Source of the DNA: Eutreptiella sp. 'Long Island Sound 2002'
Lineage: Eukaryota; Euglenozoa; Euglenophyceae; Eutreptiales; Eutreptiaceae
Reading direction: 5' to 3'
Length of the DNA stretch: 64,000 bases
NCBI GenBank assembly: GCA_964036045.1
Contig: OZ038378.1
Location: 186,595,128-186,659,127 of the forward strand
Both the position numbers and the translations under genes were made by a program. The notes under the pieces are model-generated. The model saw only the letters and a program-made list of their open reading frames with translations. It made no database searches and was not told where the DNA came from. This document shows, in pieces, positions 9,630-19,372 of this stretch (the stretch's first letter is position 1; every line of letters begins with the position of its first letter).

Positions 9630-10410
9630 TTTGGGCTACGTGGCTCAAAACGCCTTTTTTGGAAAATCATGGTTTTGACTCGCTTTTGGGCCATTTGTGG
9701 TCACAAATGGGCCCTTTTCTAAGGCCCTCCCGGCCTTGAGAGGGGCCGAAATTGCTCAACATGGGCTCAAAATGGGCTCATTCCACTTGTTTGTGCACCC
9801 CGGAATAGTCCAAAAGTATCTTTGGGCAAACCCATTTTTGATCTATTTTTGACTGATTTTTGGTCCCAAGACGGCCCATTTTGAAGGCATTTTGGGGCTT
9901 TGGAGGGGCCAAAATAGCTTCCAATGGGTTCAAAGGGCTCAAATAGCTTGCAAAGGGGCTTATTTCACCTGTTTGTGCATCCAAAATGGTTTGGGATCAT
10001 TTTTGAAAGAACACATTTTTGACCCATTTTTGACCCATTTTTGGTAGCAAAACAGCCCATTTTCAAGGCATTTTGGGATTTTCTTAGGCCCAAAACAAGC
10101 CACCACGAGCTCATAAACCACCAAAACCACTTGTTTTGGCGTTCCATGTGGTCCAGGATCATCTTTGAAAAAAGTCAATTTTTTCTCACCCGGTGGACCT
10201 TGTTGACCTCTTGCAGCTTGCCACAGCCCACTGGGCCAAGGTACGGGGGTCTAAGCGTTGGTTAGGGCAGTTTTGAGGGGTGGAAACCACCAGAAGTGGG
10301 TGGTTGCGGGTGGATTAGGTGCGCTCGGAATCGCGTGTTGACCCACGTAGCCCGAGCTATGGTCTGTTTACCGAGTTGGTGGAAACAGTCGGAAACAGTC
10401 GGCGGCCAAT
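9630..10410 (+). repeat. Dispersed repeat Q: ~200-bp degenerate tandem units in the foldback loop
   Basis: Three loosely repeated units share the pattern of CCCATTTTTGACC, AAGGCATTTTGGG, GGGGCCAAAATAGC and CACTTGTTTGTGCA blocks. The same block order occurs inverted at about 19,390-20,120, including the non-tandem tail with TGCAGCTTGCCRCAGCCCAC and GGTGGATTAGGTGCGCTCG. No protein-coding signal. Confidence 0.7.
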
Positions 10411-10411
10411 G

Positions 10412-10714
10412 TGCACAAATTTTGAAGCTTTCGGGGGCCTTTTGGGGGCGGTTCGCGGACATATTGTGGAGTTAGAGGGCCCTAGAGGGCCCTTTGGCAC
10501 GGGAAGGTGTAGCTGCACGTGTAGAGTAGCCAATATTTCCCTTCATTTGGCCGTTTTCAGTAGGCTCTAGGGCAGTTTTGGGCAAAAAAAGGCTGATTTT
10601 GGCCCTAAATTGCAGAATTTGAAATGGAGGTCCGGCACTTGCAACGCCCGTTCCCGGCCGCCACTATTGACTTTTTGTCTCATACTTTGTGTGGTTGTCC
10701 CTTACACCCATAGG
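10412..10714 (-). repeat. Foldback inverted-repeat arm, right
   Basis: Reverse complement of the left arm (8661-8690 plus 9318-9597) without the MITE, so it provides the empty site for that insertion at 10,683. Confidence 0.85.
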
Positions 10715-10859
10715 TACCCCCCCCCTTTGTAGAAGCTACGCCCTTGCGTGGGTGCTATTATGATGTCAGTCGCTCTCCCTGAGTGAACAAACGCACCCAC
10801 CTGCTTTGTTTGTACCCTGTCTCTCCCCTCCTTCCTGCGTCGTCTTGCGGGAGAGTAGG

Positions 10860-12451
10860 ATGAGCCAGAGATCCAAAGGCCGCGGCAGTGCCAAGGATCA
10901 TATGGCTGTGCATCGCACCACCGGAGAGCCGGTGTTACCTGCTGCTGAGTCACAGCAGCTTGTCTCCATGACACCACTACAGCCGCCGGATTTCGTCCCG
11001 CAGAACGAGTTCTGGCTGCATGGGGGCATCCCTGATGTCGATAACAGTTCGGTCAAGTTTTCAGTCCTGGATGATGTTAATTCTGTTGAGCGTATGCGTA
11101 CGCTTTTTCATGGCGCCAGCCCAAATCTGCTGCTGGTGGGCGAGGTGGATGGTGAAGACATGCCGGTCTTTTTGGAGTATGTGCATAAGCTGATGAAGCT
11201 TCTGACGACTCTTGGGCGGCTCGATCTAGTTCTGTTAGAAAATCAACCAAAGTGGAGAGCTCTGAATTTCTGATGGCGCCTATGAAGCTCAAAGACAAGC
11301 TGCCGTTCGTTCCTGTGCGTGTGGGACAGTGCAACAGGCTGGTGTGTTCTGTGTCGAAAGCCCAGTCCTACGACGTGTGGGTCGCCACGTCCACGCACTG
11401 GTCAAGCGTGGAGTCTGCCTCGGTATACTACAAGATGGTAAACCTGCGGCTCCCGGGGGAAAATGCTGATGGTCTACTGTTCCCTGATCCTGAGATTGAC
11501 TACGCAATGCTGATTATACAGTATGGTTTTGCCTGGGAGGACGAGTTGATGACGTACTTGGACATCGACAAGAATACGGCGGTCATATGCCCGGGGGTGG
11601 ATACCGCCAGCAGTCGGTACCTATACCTGGAGACAGACCTTGCTCAGGCTAAAGGGCTGGTGGAGACGTTTGGCCGCTATCCGCGATTTGCGCTGCTGCC
11701 CCTCAAGTGGTACACAGGGGAGGCGGTCTGGGCGGCCGAGCACCGCGTGGAGATAACAATGTCCAAGGATTTCCAGCCCAAACATCTGAAGTATTTCTTT
11801 TCATACGTGATGGCTGCATTCTGGGATCTTGGAGACATCCTGTCAGGTAAGCACTTTGCAGCCCAAATCATGCATGCCAAGCGCATTTGAGTGGGTCTGT
11901 CCAAGAGGGGCTATGCGTTTGCGCGAGAGAAAATGTCAGCCTGGCTCCAGGACCTGGGGCTGGAGCTGCGGGATGAGCAGTCAGGTCAGCAAATGACCGA
12001 TGTGGCAGCATCGTCAGTCACGGTAGCCACCAGTACCCTGGAGGCATGCAGGCCGTGCGAAAGCGTATTTCTGACGAATGTGCCGCCGTACTGGCGGGAC
12101 ACAGTCCTTCGACAAGTGCTTCTGACGCAGGGCACAGACCAGGAGAATTTTGTATTGGATCGCTGCCGCTTTCATGTGGGGGACATACGCTCAAAAACCT
12201 GGATGTTGACTGGACCCAAAGCTGGACAGCTGGTCGGTAAGGTCCTGCAGGCGGCGCAGTCTTCCACGCTCATAGTGCCCATCCCACGGCAAGAATACAT
12301 GTCGCGGAAGGCCTCGATCAAGGCACGCGGCGGCAAAGGCGGCAAAGGTGGAAAAGGCGCCCCGCCCCCGGACAGGGCGTCTGACCTGATGGATTTCAAC
12401 GACAGCGATGTGGGTGCGCTCATAGTTTTCAAACGTAAACGCAGCGACTAG
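10860..12451 (+). pseudogene. LINE-1 ORF1-like protein, frameshifted
   Basis: Starts at ATG 10,860 (MSQRSKGRGS). The first frame is open to 11,273; the protein continues in another phase from about 11,252 through TGA 11,888-11,890 to TAG 12,449-12,451. I do not recognise a domain. The C-terminus has a basic glycine/lysine run (GGKGGKGGKG, nt ~12,327-12,358) that could bind RNA, then an acidic patch. Position directly 5' of the endonuclease ORF is the basis for calling it ORF1. One frameshift near 11,250 and one stop are needed to explain the breaks. Confidence 0.55.
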
Positions 12452-12492
12452 CAACAGGCGCGAGCGTACTGAACCACTGGCCGTCCCTGAGG

Positions 12493-14300
12493 ACGGCATT
12501 TGGGTCGCTGAATGTCAACGGATGGCTCCAACGACCGCGGGAATCGCGTCGCAGCGAGCCTCGTTGAGCTTCGGTGCTGAGGCTCGTCAAAAAGCATAAC
12601 ATTGATTTGCTGGGACTGCATGAAACGCACCTGCATGACCAAGGCGTGCTGGATGCGCAGGCTTGGTGGCTGCGCAAAAATGGATTCGCGGCGATGTTCA
12701 ATCGACAGCTGGACCAGTCGGATAAAGGCTCTCCAGGCCTTGTTTGGCGGGAGTCCAAGTGGGAGCATGTCTCTTCCGTTGCAATGGGCCAGCGGTTTCT
12801 GATTTTGCACATGCGGGCGAAGGTGGGTGGGGACTTGCGGGTCCTGACGGGGCATTTCTCGTGCGACCCCAGTCAGCGTCGGCAACACTGGGAACGCCTG
12901 GAAACCAAGCTGCAGACAATGCCACCACTCCCGATGGTGGTTCTGGCGGACCATAACAGTGTTATGGTTCCTTGCGTGGACCCTGAGGCCATCAGCAAGG
13001 AGATATCGACAGTGGTGTCAGCAAGGAAAGTGGAGGGGTCGGTCCTAGGAGCGTGGGCTCTGCAGGATGCGTGGGTGCATTTACATGGGGAACGGCGTGA
13101 GGAACTGCGGGGGTTCACCAGAGAAGAGCGGCGAATTGACCGAGTGCATATGCCCACACAGGCGCTGCATCATTTGCGGTCGGTGTATACAGTGGCCACC
13201 CCGGCGGACCACAGGGCGGTTGTGGCTCAGCTCGGGGCAGTGGAAGATCATGGGGATCGCCCCCGGTTTCGTTTCCCGTTGGAGCTACTGGAGGACCCGG
13301 CAGCGCTTGCGGCGCTGCACGAGAAGCTGCAGGCAGTTGCATGCCCAGCCTCAGAGGCTTGGTGGGACAGCGTGCGGGTGTTGCTTCGGGATGAGGCAGT
13401 GAGCCGGCGACGGGAACATCCGACAGTGGGTTTCACACAGCTGCTAGCTCTTGTGCGGGAGAGTACACCAGTGCGACTTGCGCCGGGTGCAGATGAGTTT
13501 TTGCAAGACCTGGGCTATGAAGAGCCCACAGTGTCATCGGCATACCAACGACTGGTGCGACTGCAATCGCAGGAGAACCACGAGGAGTTCCAGGAGAGAA
13601 TGGTGTCAAAGCTTAGGTCACAGCTGTTGTCTAGGGAGGAGAGGAGTCGGCGGCAGTCAGAACGCCGCACACGCATCTTTGAGCTGCACCCTAGGTCAGG
13701 GATCCGGCAGGGGGACCCGCTGTCTCCTCTGCTGTTTGATGTGATTACTGTTTTTCTCATTTATGACATCAAATCCCTGCACGTTGACGTGCAGATCGTG
13801 CTTTATGCAGATGACATTCTATTCTGCGTGCCAGGATGTGGTGTGCAGCACCGAAGAGACCTGCGGGTGGTGATGTACAGACTGCGGGTTTTCTGGATTT
13901 TTTCTGAGCTCCAGGTGAACACCCAAAAAACATATGCCATCCTGAAGAGTTCTGGGCTCGACCCCCAGCCTGAGACAGTGGCGGGGGTGATCGTAAAGAA
14001 GAGTATAAGATACTTAGACGTGCAGCTAGGCAACATCACGTCCGACGCGGCATACGCGAGTGTCATTGCGCGGATGCTCCTGCGAGCCAGGGCAATGGCG
14101 GCATTGCCGCTGGGACCAGAAGAAAAGGCCTTTTTGTTTGCGTCCTGGGTGGCTCCAGTCTGTTATTTGACAGCCAGGGCGTATCAACTGTCACAGCATG
14201 TGTGCTCACAGATGGACATGGTACATCGGACGGCACTGAGAATCAGCACGTGGGACCTCACGATGTCGATTTGGGTGCCCCCCTCCCCGGGGGGGGGGGG
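12493..14300 (+). pseudogene. LINE-1 ORF2 N-terminal part: endonuclease and truncated reverse transcriptase
   Basis: The frame begins with FGSLNVNGW (the N-terminal Asn motif of exonuclease-endonuclease-phosphatase domains) and continues past TGA 12,565. Endonuclease motifs: GLHETH (catalytic Glu), VVLADHNSV (GDxN position), RIDRVH and PADHRAVV (terminal Asp-His). The RT then starts abruptly at motif B, SGIRQGDPLSPLLF (nt ~13,696-13,740), followed by LYADD at 13,801-13,815. The fingers and the motif A aspartate normally found upstream are missing, so about 250 residues appear deleted with the frame kept. The reading frame is lost at the G run at 14,288-14,300. The endonuclease would nick target DNA to prime reverse transcription. 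Confidence 0.85.
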
Positions 14301-14750
14301 GGCTTGGGACAGGCGAGCCTATCCTCGTACGCGCAGTGGACCCACAGCCACACGTTCGCCCAATATGTGCAGAGACCGTCAGGTTTTCCAGAGCGACACG
14401 TGGGGCCATTTCGCAGGTCGGCGGGGATGGAGGGGATGCTGTTTGATGAGGAATTCCTGCCGTTTTTTCAGTTGAGCCCACTGCCGCTGTCGGTACCCTC
14501 CTTTTTGCAAAGTTCGCTGAAGAGCTATTCAGCGGTGCGAAGGTGGGGGGGGGGGCTGCCCCCCCCCCTCCAATGGCAAGGCTGCCCTTGATGCCGGTTT
14601 GGCACAATGCACTGTTTGCCAACTCCCTTCACTTGACGTACCATTGCCCGGCCCTGCTAAAGAAAGGGGTGCTGCGGTGGGTGGATCTGGTGGAGGGGGG
14701 GGGGTATACCCCTGAGCCTGTATGACAACATTGCGCCCACGTGGCAGGGG
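14300..14750 (+). pseudogene. LINE-1 ORF2 middle part, frame broken at three G runs
   Basis: The coding phase moves at each homopolymer: after the G run at 14,288-14,300, after the G/C runs at 14,545-14,572, and after the G run near 14,694-14,702. Between them the protein reads on sensibly, for example a stretch with HTFAQYVQRPSG and another with LPLMPVWHNALFANSL. Either these runs are polymorphic in the element or the run lengths are sequencing errors. Confidence 0.6.
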
Positions 14751-16313
14751 GTGTACCTTGAGGGGGTGCACCGACTGTTGTCGCCACCAACGGCGGCTCA
14801 GCCACAGTACGCGGGTCCAGAGTTTGGGCGATGGATGTTCAGTTGGCTAACGCGGAAAATGCTGCTGTATATGCACCATAAGCGGCGACATGAGCCGCGA
14901 CAGCCACCGGAAGTGTGGCAGACGTTTGGGCAGCTGTTTCTGCCAAAATGGGATCGGGATTTTATACGCCGCGCCCTGTGGCGCAAGCTGGCGCTTGGCA
15001 CGCGCATGGAGAGGCTGGGCAGTAAGCTGTGTCTGTTGGATGGGAGGGTGGAAGACCACGAACACGTTTTTTGCCATTGTATGTTCGGCGCCTTTATGCA
15101 GAGCACAGTGCGAAAGGCGTTTGGGCTGGTGGAGTCGGGGAGGGTGCAGGTGGAGCCCAGTCGGCTTTTGAGGGACTTCCCACTGCTTTCACTGACCTCC
15201 ACCCAGGGTTTGTTGCTGTGGGCGGGGCTAAGGGCTCAATTGAACCTTCGCTGCCGGGCGAAATACCAGCACCAACCATCAACACTGGACGAGTTTATTG
15301 CGGGGTGGGCAGGGGTGCTGCGGCGTTGTGGCGCCGAGTCCAACATGTCTGTACCCCGTCGAGATTTGTTTTTATTCGTCAAAATCCTGGATGGGTGGTT
15401 TGACAACCCGGCGAACCCGGGGATCTTCCAGGGGCCACCCCAGCAGCCAACCACAGTCGGCGGGAAACCACAGGTGGATAAGCTGCAGGCGAAAGAGGAG
15501 AAGTGGGGGGCGTACAAAGCCTAGGTGGTGGCAGAGCTGGAGACGATGGCTCGGGAGGGGTGGACAGTGGTCTACATGGACGGTTCAGCGAAAGTGGTCC
15601 GGGGCTGGGCATAGGCAGGGTATGGGGCTTGGTACGGACCAAATGCCCTGCGTAATGCCTCTGATTTCATCCCCCTGTGGGAGAAGCAAAGTGTGAGCAG
15701 GGCAGAACTCAGGGGAGTTCTGCACGCGGTACGCGGTCGGCAGTGGGGAGAGCGCATGGTAGTGGTGTTGGATTTAGAGTATGTATACAAAGGGATCACA
15801 CAGTGGTCCAGCAAGTGGCAGCGCCACCATTGGAGGGTGTCAGGAAGGGACGTGGAGCACAAGGACCTGTGGAGTGCGGTCCTGGCGGAGCGGGAGCTCG
15901 CAGGGGACCGACTCCAAGTGCGGTGGGTGCCGTCCCACCTGGGAGTGGTGGGGAATGAACAGGCGGATCAGCTGGCAGAACAAGGGAGGCTGTTGCATCC
16001 TTACAATGAAGAGTCCTCCCCAAAACGACGTCGCCTGGAGCAGCAGTGGAAGGAGTTGGGGCTGGAGGAGATGTCTTCAGGGGAGGGGGAAGCCAGTGAC
16101 AGCGGCCATTTGTTTACCACAGGAAGCCTGCTTGGGGAGGGGGACTCATCAGGGACATCTACGAGTTCGGAATCACAGGGGTTGGCGGAAAGTGAGGACT
16201 GCAGTACGGATGTCAGTGACAATCCCAGGAAGAGGGGCAGGAGGGCCGAACCATCTGTGCTGGCGCCTGGCGGCGTCTTCCTGGACCTCTCAGCACATTG
16301 TGTTGGCGCCTGA
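14751..16313 (+). pseudogene. LINE-1 ORF2 C-terminal part: Cys/His motif and RNase H
   Basis: One frame interrupted by TAG 15,522-15,524 and TAG 15,612-15,614. Near 15,027-15,085, CLLDGRVEDHEHVFCHC resembles the Cys/His motif that follows RT in many LINEs, with the second Cys changed to Asp. RNase H spans ~15,530-15,990: VVYMDGSA (first Asp), SRAELRGVL (Glu), VVLDLEYVYKGI (second Asp) and WVPSHLGVVGNEQADQLA (His, Asn, last Asp). All four catalytic acidic residues are present. The C-terminal tail is rich in Ser/Glu with basic KRRR and RKRGRR patches that could be nuclear localisation signals. Confidence 0.85.
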
Positions 16314-16905
16314 CGGCGCCGTTTCCGACATTGGCCAGCGGCTTCGCCGCATGATACATGTTGAGGGCATACGTCTGTCGGTGGGGATGTAATGCTCGAC
16401 TTTCCACCGCTCTGCAGATAGGCTACGCCCTTGTCCAAGCTACAGTAGGCGTAGGGACCGTAATAAGTGTGTGCGTAATTTTAATTGCGTACAAAATGTA
16501 GTGCGGCCACATGAGACACGGATTTGTTGTCACATTTGCCAATTACATGGAGCCATGGACACATGCAACATGCCACATACAAGGCAATTCCATTTCCAAG
16601 AATTTGAAGTTGCCCGAGCCCAAACCAGTCCCTAAGCCTCAGCCAAAGGCATCTTCACGTGGCGAGCATGTGCAATTGTTCCGCATGGTGTATGATCGCA
16701 AGAAGGGTTTCCAAGCCGAACATTTGTAGGCTTCGCATTCTTCATTGCTTGTGCCAACATGGGTGTGAACCTGAAATTTTCATGTTCCCAAGTCTTCCTT
16801 GCGTTTGCATACACTTGGGAAATGTGGGCAGAGGTCAAGGTGCACTCATACCATGCGCGCGCGCACGTGTGTGTCGGTAGTTGTATGTGTTGCGCGCAAG
16901 CTGCG
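16314..16905. other. LINE-1 3' untranslated region
   Basis: No supported ORF. Contains GGCGCC-rich hairpins near 16,262-16,320, one copy of the hairpin repeat, and an alternating GCGCGCGCACGTGTGTGT stretch near 16,857. Confidence 0.5.
16419..16465 (+). repeat. Short repeat, copy 1 (TACGCCCTTGTCCAAGCTAC...)
   Basis: A ~45-bp sequence containing CGCCCTTGTCCAAGCTACAG and GGCGTAGGGACCGTAATA recurs at 16,906-16,945. TACGCC and GGCGTA can pair as a short hairpin. It lies in the LINE-1 3' region. Confidence 0.7.
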
Positions 16906-16945
16906 CCCTTGTCCAAGCTACAGTGGGCGTAGGGACCGTAATAAT
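16906..16945 (+). repeat. Short repeat, copy 2
   Basis: Second copy of the hairpin-bearing repeat at 16,419-16,465, differing by one base in the AGCTACAGTGGGCG part. It is followed 10 bp later by the LINE-1 right end. Confidence 0.7.
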
Positions 16946-16975
16946 TCCGTGCATTGGCGTAGCTTATACAAGGGG

Positions 16976-17165
16976 GGTTGGGTTGGGTTGGGTTGGGTTG
17001 GGTGAAGGCCTCACCTGGTCGCCTACCCACGGTCCGCGCCGCCTTCCCTGCCGGACCCGACCGGGCGGCTGTACCAGGGTGTCCGGTCACAAGGCCTACC
17101 GGACTGCTGACCGCCCCCAGACCCCGCGGTGGCGCTCGCGGGCGGGAGATGCCGCCGTGCCTGTG
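16976..17165 (+). repeat. TTGGG microsatellite plus ~180-bp unit, copy 1
   Basis: Five TTGGG-type units (16,978-17,002) lead into a GC-rich stretch with GTCCGGTC, CAAGGCCTACCGGACTG, CCGCGGTGGC and GGGAGATGCCGCCGT blocks. The same order recurs at 17,937-18,125. The TTGGG run can form a G-quadruplex. Confidence 0.8.
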
Positions 17166-19184
17166 TGTATGTGCCCTTGTGTGTTTGTGGAGGGGGGGGG
17201 GGGGCTGTGGCACACCTGCTTGCTCCATTGTTGTTCGGCGTTGGCGCACATGGTGCGGGGAAGTGTGTGCCTGGTGCTCCAGGCCCCGGCAGGGAGGCTG
17301 CAGAGCCTGACTCTGAGCCCGCCGGGGGAGATGTGGGCCTGGGCTCGCAACCTCCACGTCACTAGGACATGCTACCCAACCACTCCACGACTGCCTGTTG
17401 GCACGGGAAGGCGGTGGTACGTGGCACGACTGGGGTCAGACCCGCACTCCTTGACTGCCGTAGGCACAGGTGGTGCTGCCACGCGGGCTGGGTCCGGCTC
17501 CCCACGGCCGAGGGCGTACCGCGGGCAGGTGGAGGGGCACCAGGGCGCAAAGAGTGCTTCCCTGCCCTGGGTGCCACCGGTGCTGGCTGCACTGGCTGCG
17601 GCGCTACAGCCCGCGTAGACGAGGGGGCCCAGAGGGCACCACACCCGAATGGCCTCTCTGTTGAGGAAGGGGGGGGGGGGGGGCAGGGGTCGGCAGGTGG
17701 CTGTCTGGCCTCCAGGGGTCGCCCGCAACAGCACTGGAGTGCACGGGGCTGTGCTGGCCTAGGCGTCTGTGATGAAGTTTGAGGGGCACGCGCACACCTG
17801 GAGGTTCCCTGTGCAGGTCGCTCAAGGGATACCCACAGCGGTCAAGCTGTGAGCCCTTCACAGCCTCCACTTTTTAGGCCCTGAGGGCGCCGACTCCGTG
17901 CACCCCTCCCGTCGGGGGCGCAGGCTGGGGGGTGGTTGGGTTGGGTTGGGTTGGGTCAAGGCCTCATCCGGACCTCCGGGACCACGGACGTCGCCCTTCC
18001 CTGCGCGTCACAACTGGTCCGGTGGGTGCTCGGTTGTCCGGTCTCAAGGCCTACCGGACTGATGACCGCCCCCGTACCCCGCGGTGGCACACGCGGGAGG
18101 GAGATGCCGCCGTACCTGTGTGTATGGGGCGCGCGCGCTGCCGGTGGGTGTGGGGCGTGGACTGGCTGGGCTGCGAGGCACGTCGGGTCACACGGCAGTG
18201 CCGCGCCTGGCCCGGCCCCGGACCAGTGAGTTACGCAGGGGGGGGTCCCTGGGCTGGGCTCAACCCCTTGCTCTGGGCTCTTGGGGGGGGGGGGGGGGCT
18301 CTGACTTACCTCTGCCTGCCCTACACTGGCACAACACGGGGACGTCACGGCGTTTCGGCGGCTCGTCACTGAGTCGCGGCGGCGGGCGCGAGGGCCCACC
18401 GATGGGACACACCTGCTGTGGTGTACACCCACAGCGTGCCACAGGCATACGGAGTCATGAGCTGGGGCAGCGCCAGGGTGCTGTCTCCTGGGGGCACAGC
18501 TGTGAGCAAGGCTACGCCAGCCCACAGGGGAGGTACACCAGCCTGGGCAAGCAGGGCAAGGGCCCAATATAAAGCCGCCGGCGGCGCGACGATGAGGAGC
18601 ACTGGGGCTCCATGGTGCCACTGGGGCTCTACAGGCAGGGAAATATTTAGCTATGCTGCACAGCGCACTTGCCAGGACGGCAGACCCCGCACCAGGTAAG
18701 CCGTGACCAGGGAGTAGTCCCACGGTAGGTAGCTCTGGTGATCCAGCACGGAGACCGTGGGAGGTTGCGGCGGGGGCTGGTCCGGCGTGCGGTGAGGATA
18801 CGGGAGGGCTGGGGGGGGGGGGGGGTTAGTGGTGGATGGGTCTACCTGCTCACTTGTTTGGGAGAGGAGGACCACCTGCTGGGTTACCATGCGGGTCCCA
18901 GATCCCAACATACTCGTCGTTCGGCGTCCGCTCCCTGTCCGTGAGGGGTGGGACCTCGATCACCATGTGACGGCCTGCAGTGAGGGTGCGAGGGCATGCT
19001 GGGGGGGGGGGGGGTGCTGGGCCTGCTTTCGGTCCGGCCCCATTTCTGTTGGGGGGGGGTAGGGGCAGCAAAAGGTCTGCTCCCCTATTTCCTGGTCCCC
19101 AAGGGGAACCAGCCCACGGCCTGCACCCTCGCTTTGTGGTGGCTGAAATTTGGGCCGACTGGGTATACAAGGGGGGGGGGGGGT
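17166..19184. other. Non-coding GC-rich DNA with repeated long G runs
   Basis: No recognisable gene. Uninterrupted G runs of roughly 8 to 16 occur near 17,195, 17,670, 18,241, 18,283, 18,810, 19,000, 19,050 and 19,172, all on the + strand. The last is preceded by GTATACAA, the same terminal signal seen at 16,964-16,972. Confidence 0.6.
17937..18125 (+). repeat. TTGGG microsatellite plus ~180-bp unit, copy 2
   Basis: Second direct copy of 16,976-17,165, about 960 bp downstream, with fewer TTGGG units and scattered substitutions. Confidence 0.8.
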
Positions 19185-19372
19185 AGCATCCACCAAAATT
19201 TTGGCCGAATCCGATGCACCACCACGGAGATGTGGTTTACCCCCATTTCGCGCGTGCTTGCTGCTTGCTCGCTTGCTGCTTGCTACTTGCTTGCTTGCTG
19301 CTTGCTTGCTTGCCAAACCTGTTACGTCCACCCTAGACACTAAAGAGGGTGATAAAACCAAGACTGTTTCCA
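19185..19372 (-). repeat. Dispersed repeat P, right copy (inverted)
   Basis: Reverse complement matches 8466-8660, including the CAAG-type microsatellite and the GGTGTCTAGGGTGGAC block. It abuts the G run and TATACAAG directly, so this locus lacks the foldback element found in the left copy. Confidence 0.85.

Larger units (their letters stand above)
8661..10714. mobile_element. Foldback element with ~320-bp terminal inverted repeats
   Basis: The left arm (8661-~9597, excluding the MITE) matches the reverse complement of the right arm (~10,412-10,714) closely over about 300 bp, with ends CCTATAGGTGTGAGG / CCTATGGGTGTAAGG. The ~815-bp loop holds non-coding repeats. It is flanked by TA on both sides (8659-8660 and 10,715-10,716). 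The related inverted locus at 19,172-19,190 has the uninterrupted P-TA-C-run junction, which is the expected empty site. A TA duplication suggests a Tc1/mariner-type mobiliser. No transposase is present. Confidence 0.75.
10717..16977 (+). mobile_element. LINE-1: non-LTR retrotransposon with ORF1, endonuclease, RT relic and RNase H
   Basis: The unit holds an ORF1-like protein, then an apurinic-type endonuclease, RT, a Cys/His motif and RNase H in + orientation, the order of RNase H-bearing LINEs. It is bounded by a C run plus TTTGTAGAAGCTACGCC on the left and GGCGTAGCTTATACAAG plus a G run on the right, which are inverted copies of each other. Inverted ends are not expected of a LINE. ORF1 and ORF2 contain frameshifts, stops and an internal RT deletion, so the copy is dead. 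Confidence 0.8.

Noticed and set aside
16632-17618. ORFs of 240 residues on both strands in the LINE-1 3' flank
   Set aside because: They cross G runs and simple repeats, overlap each other on both strands and show no domain.
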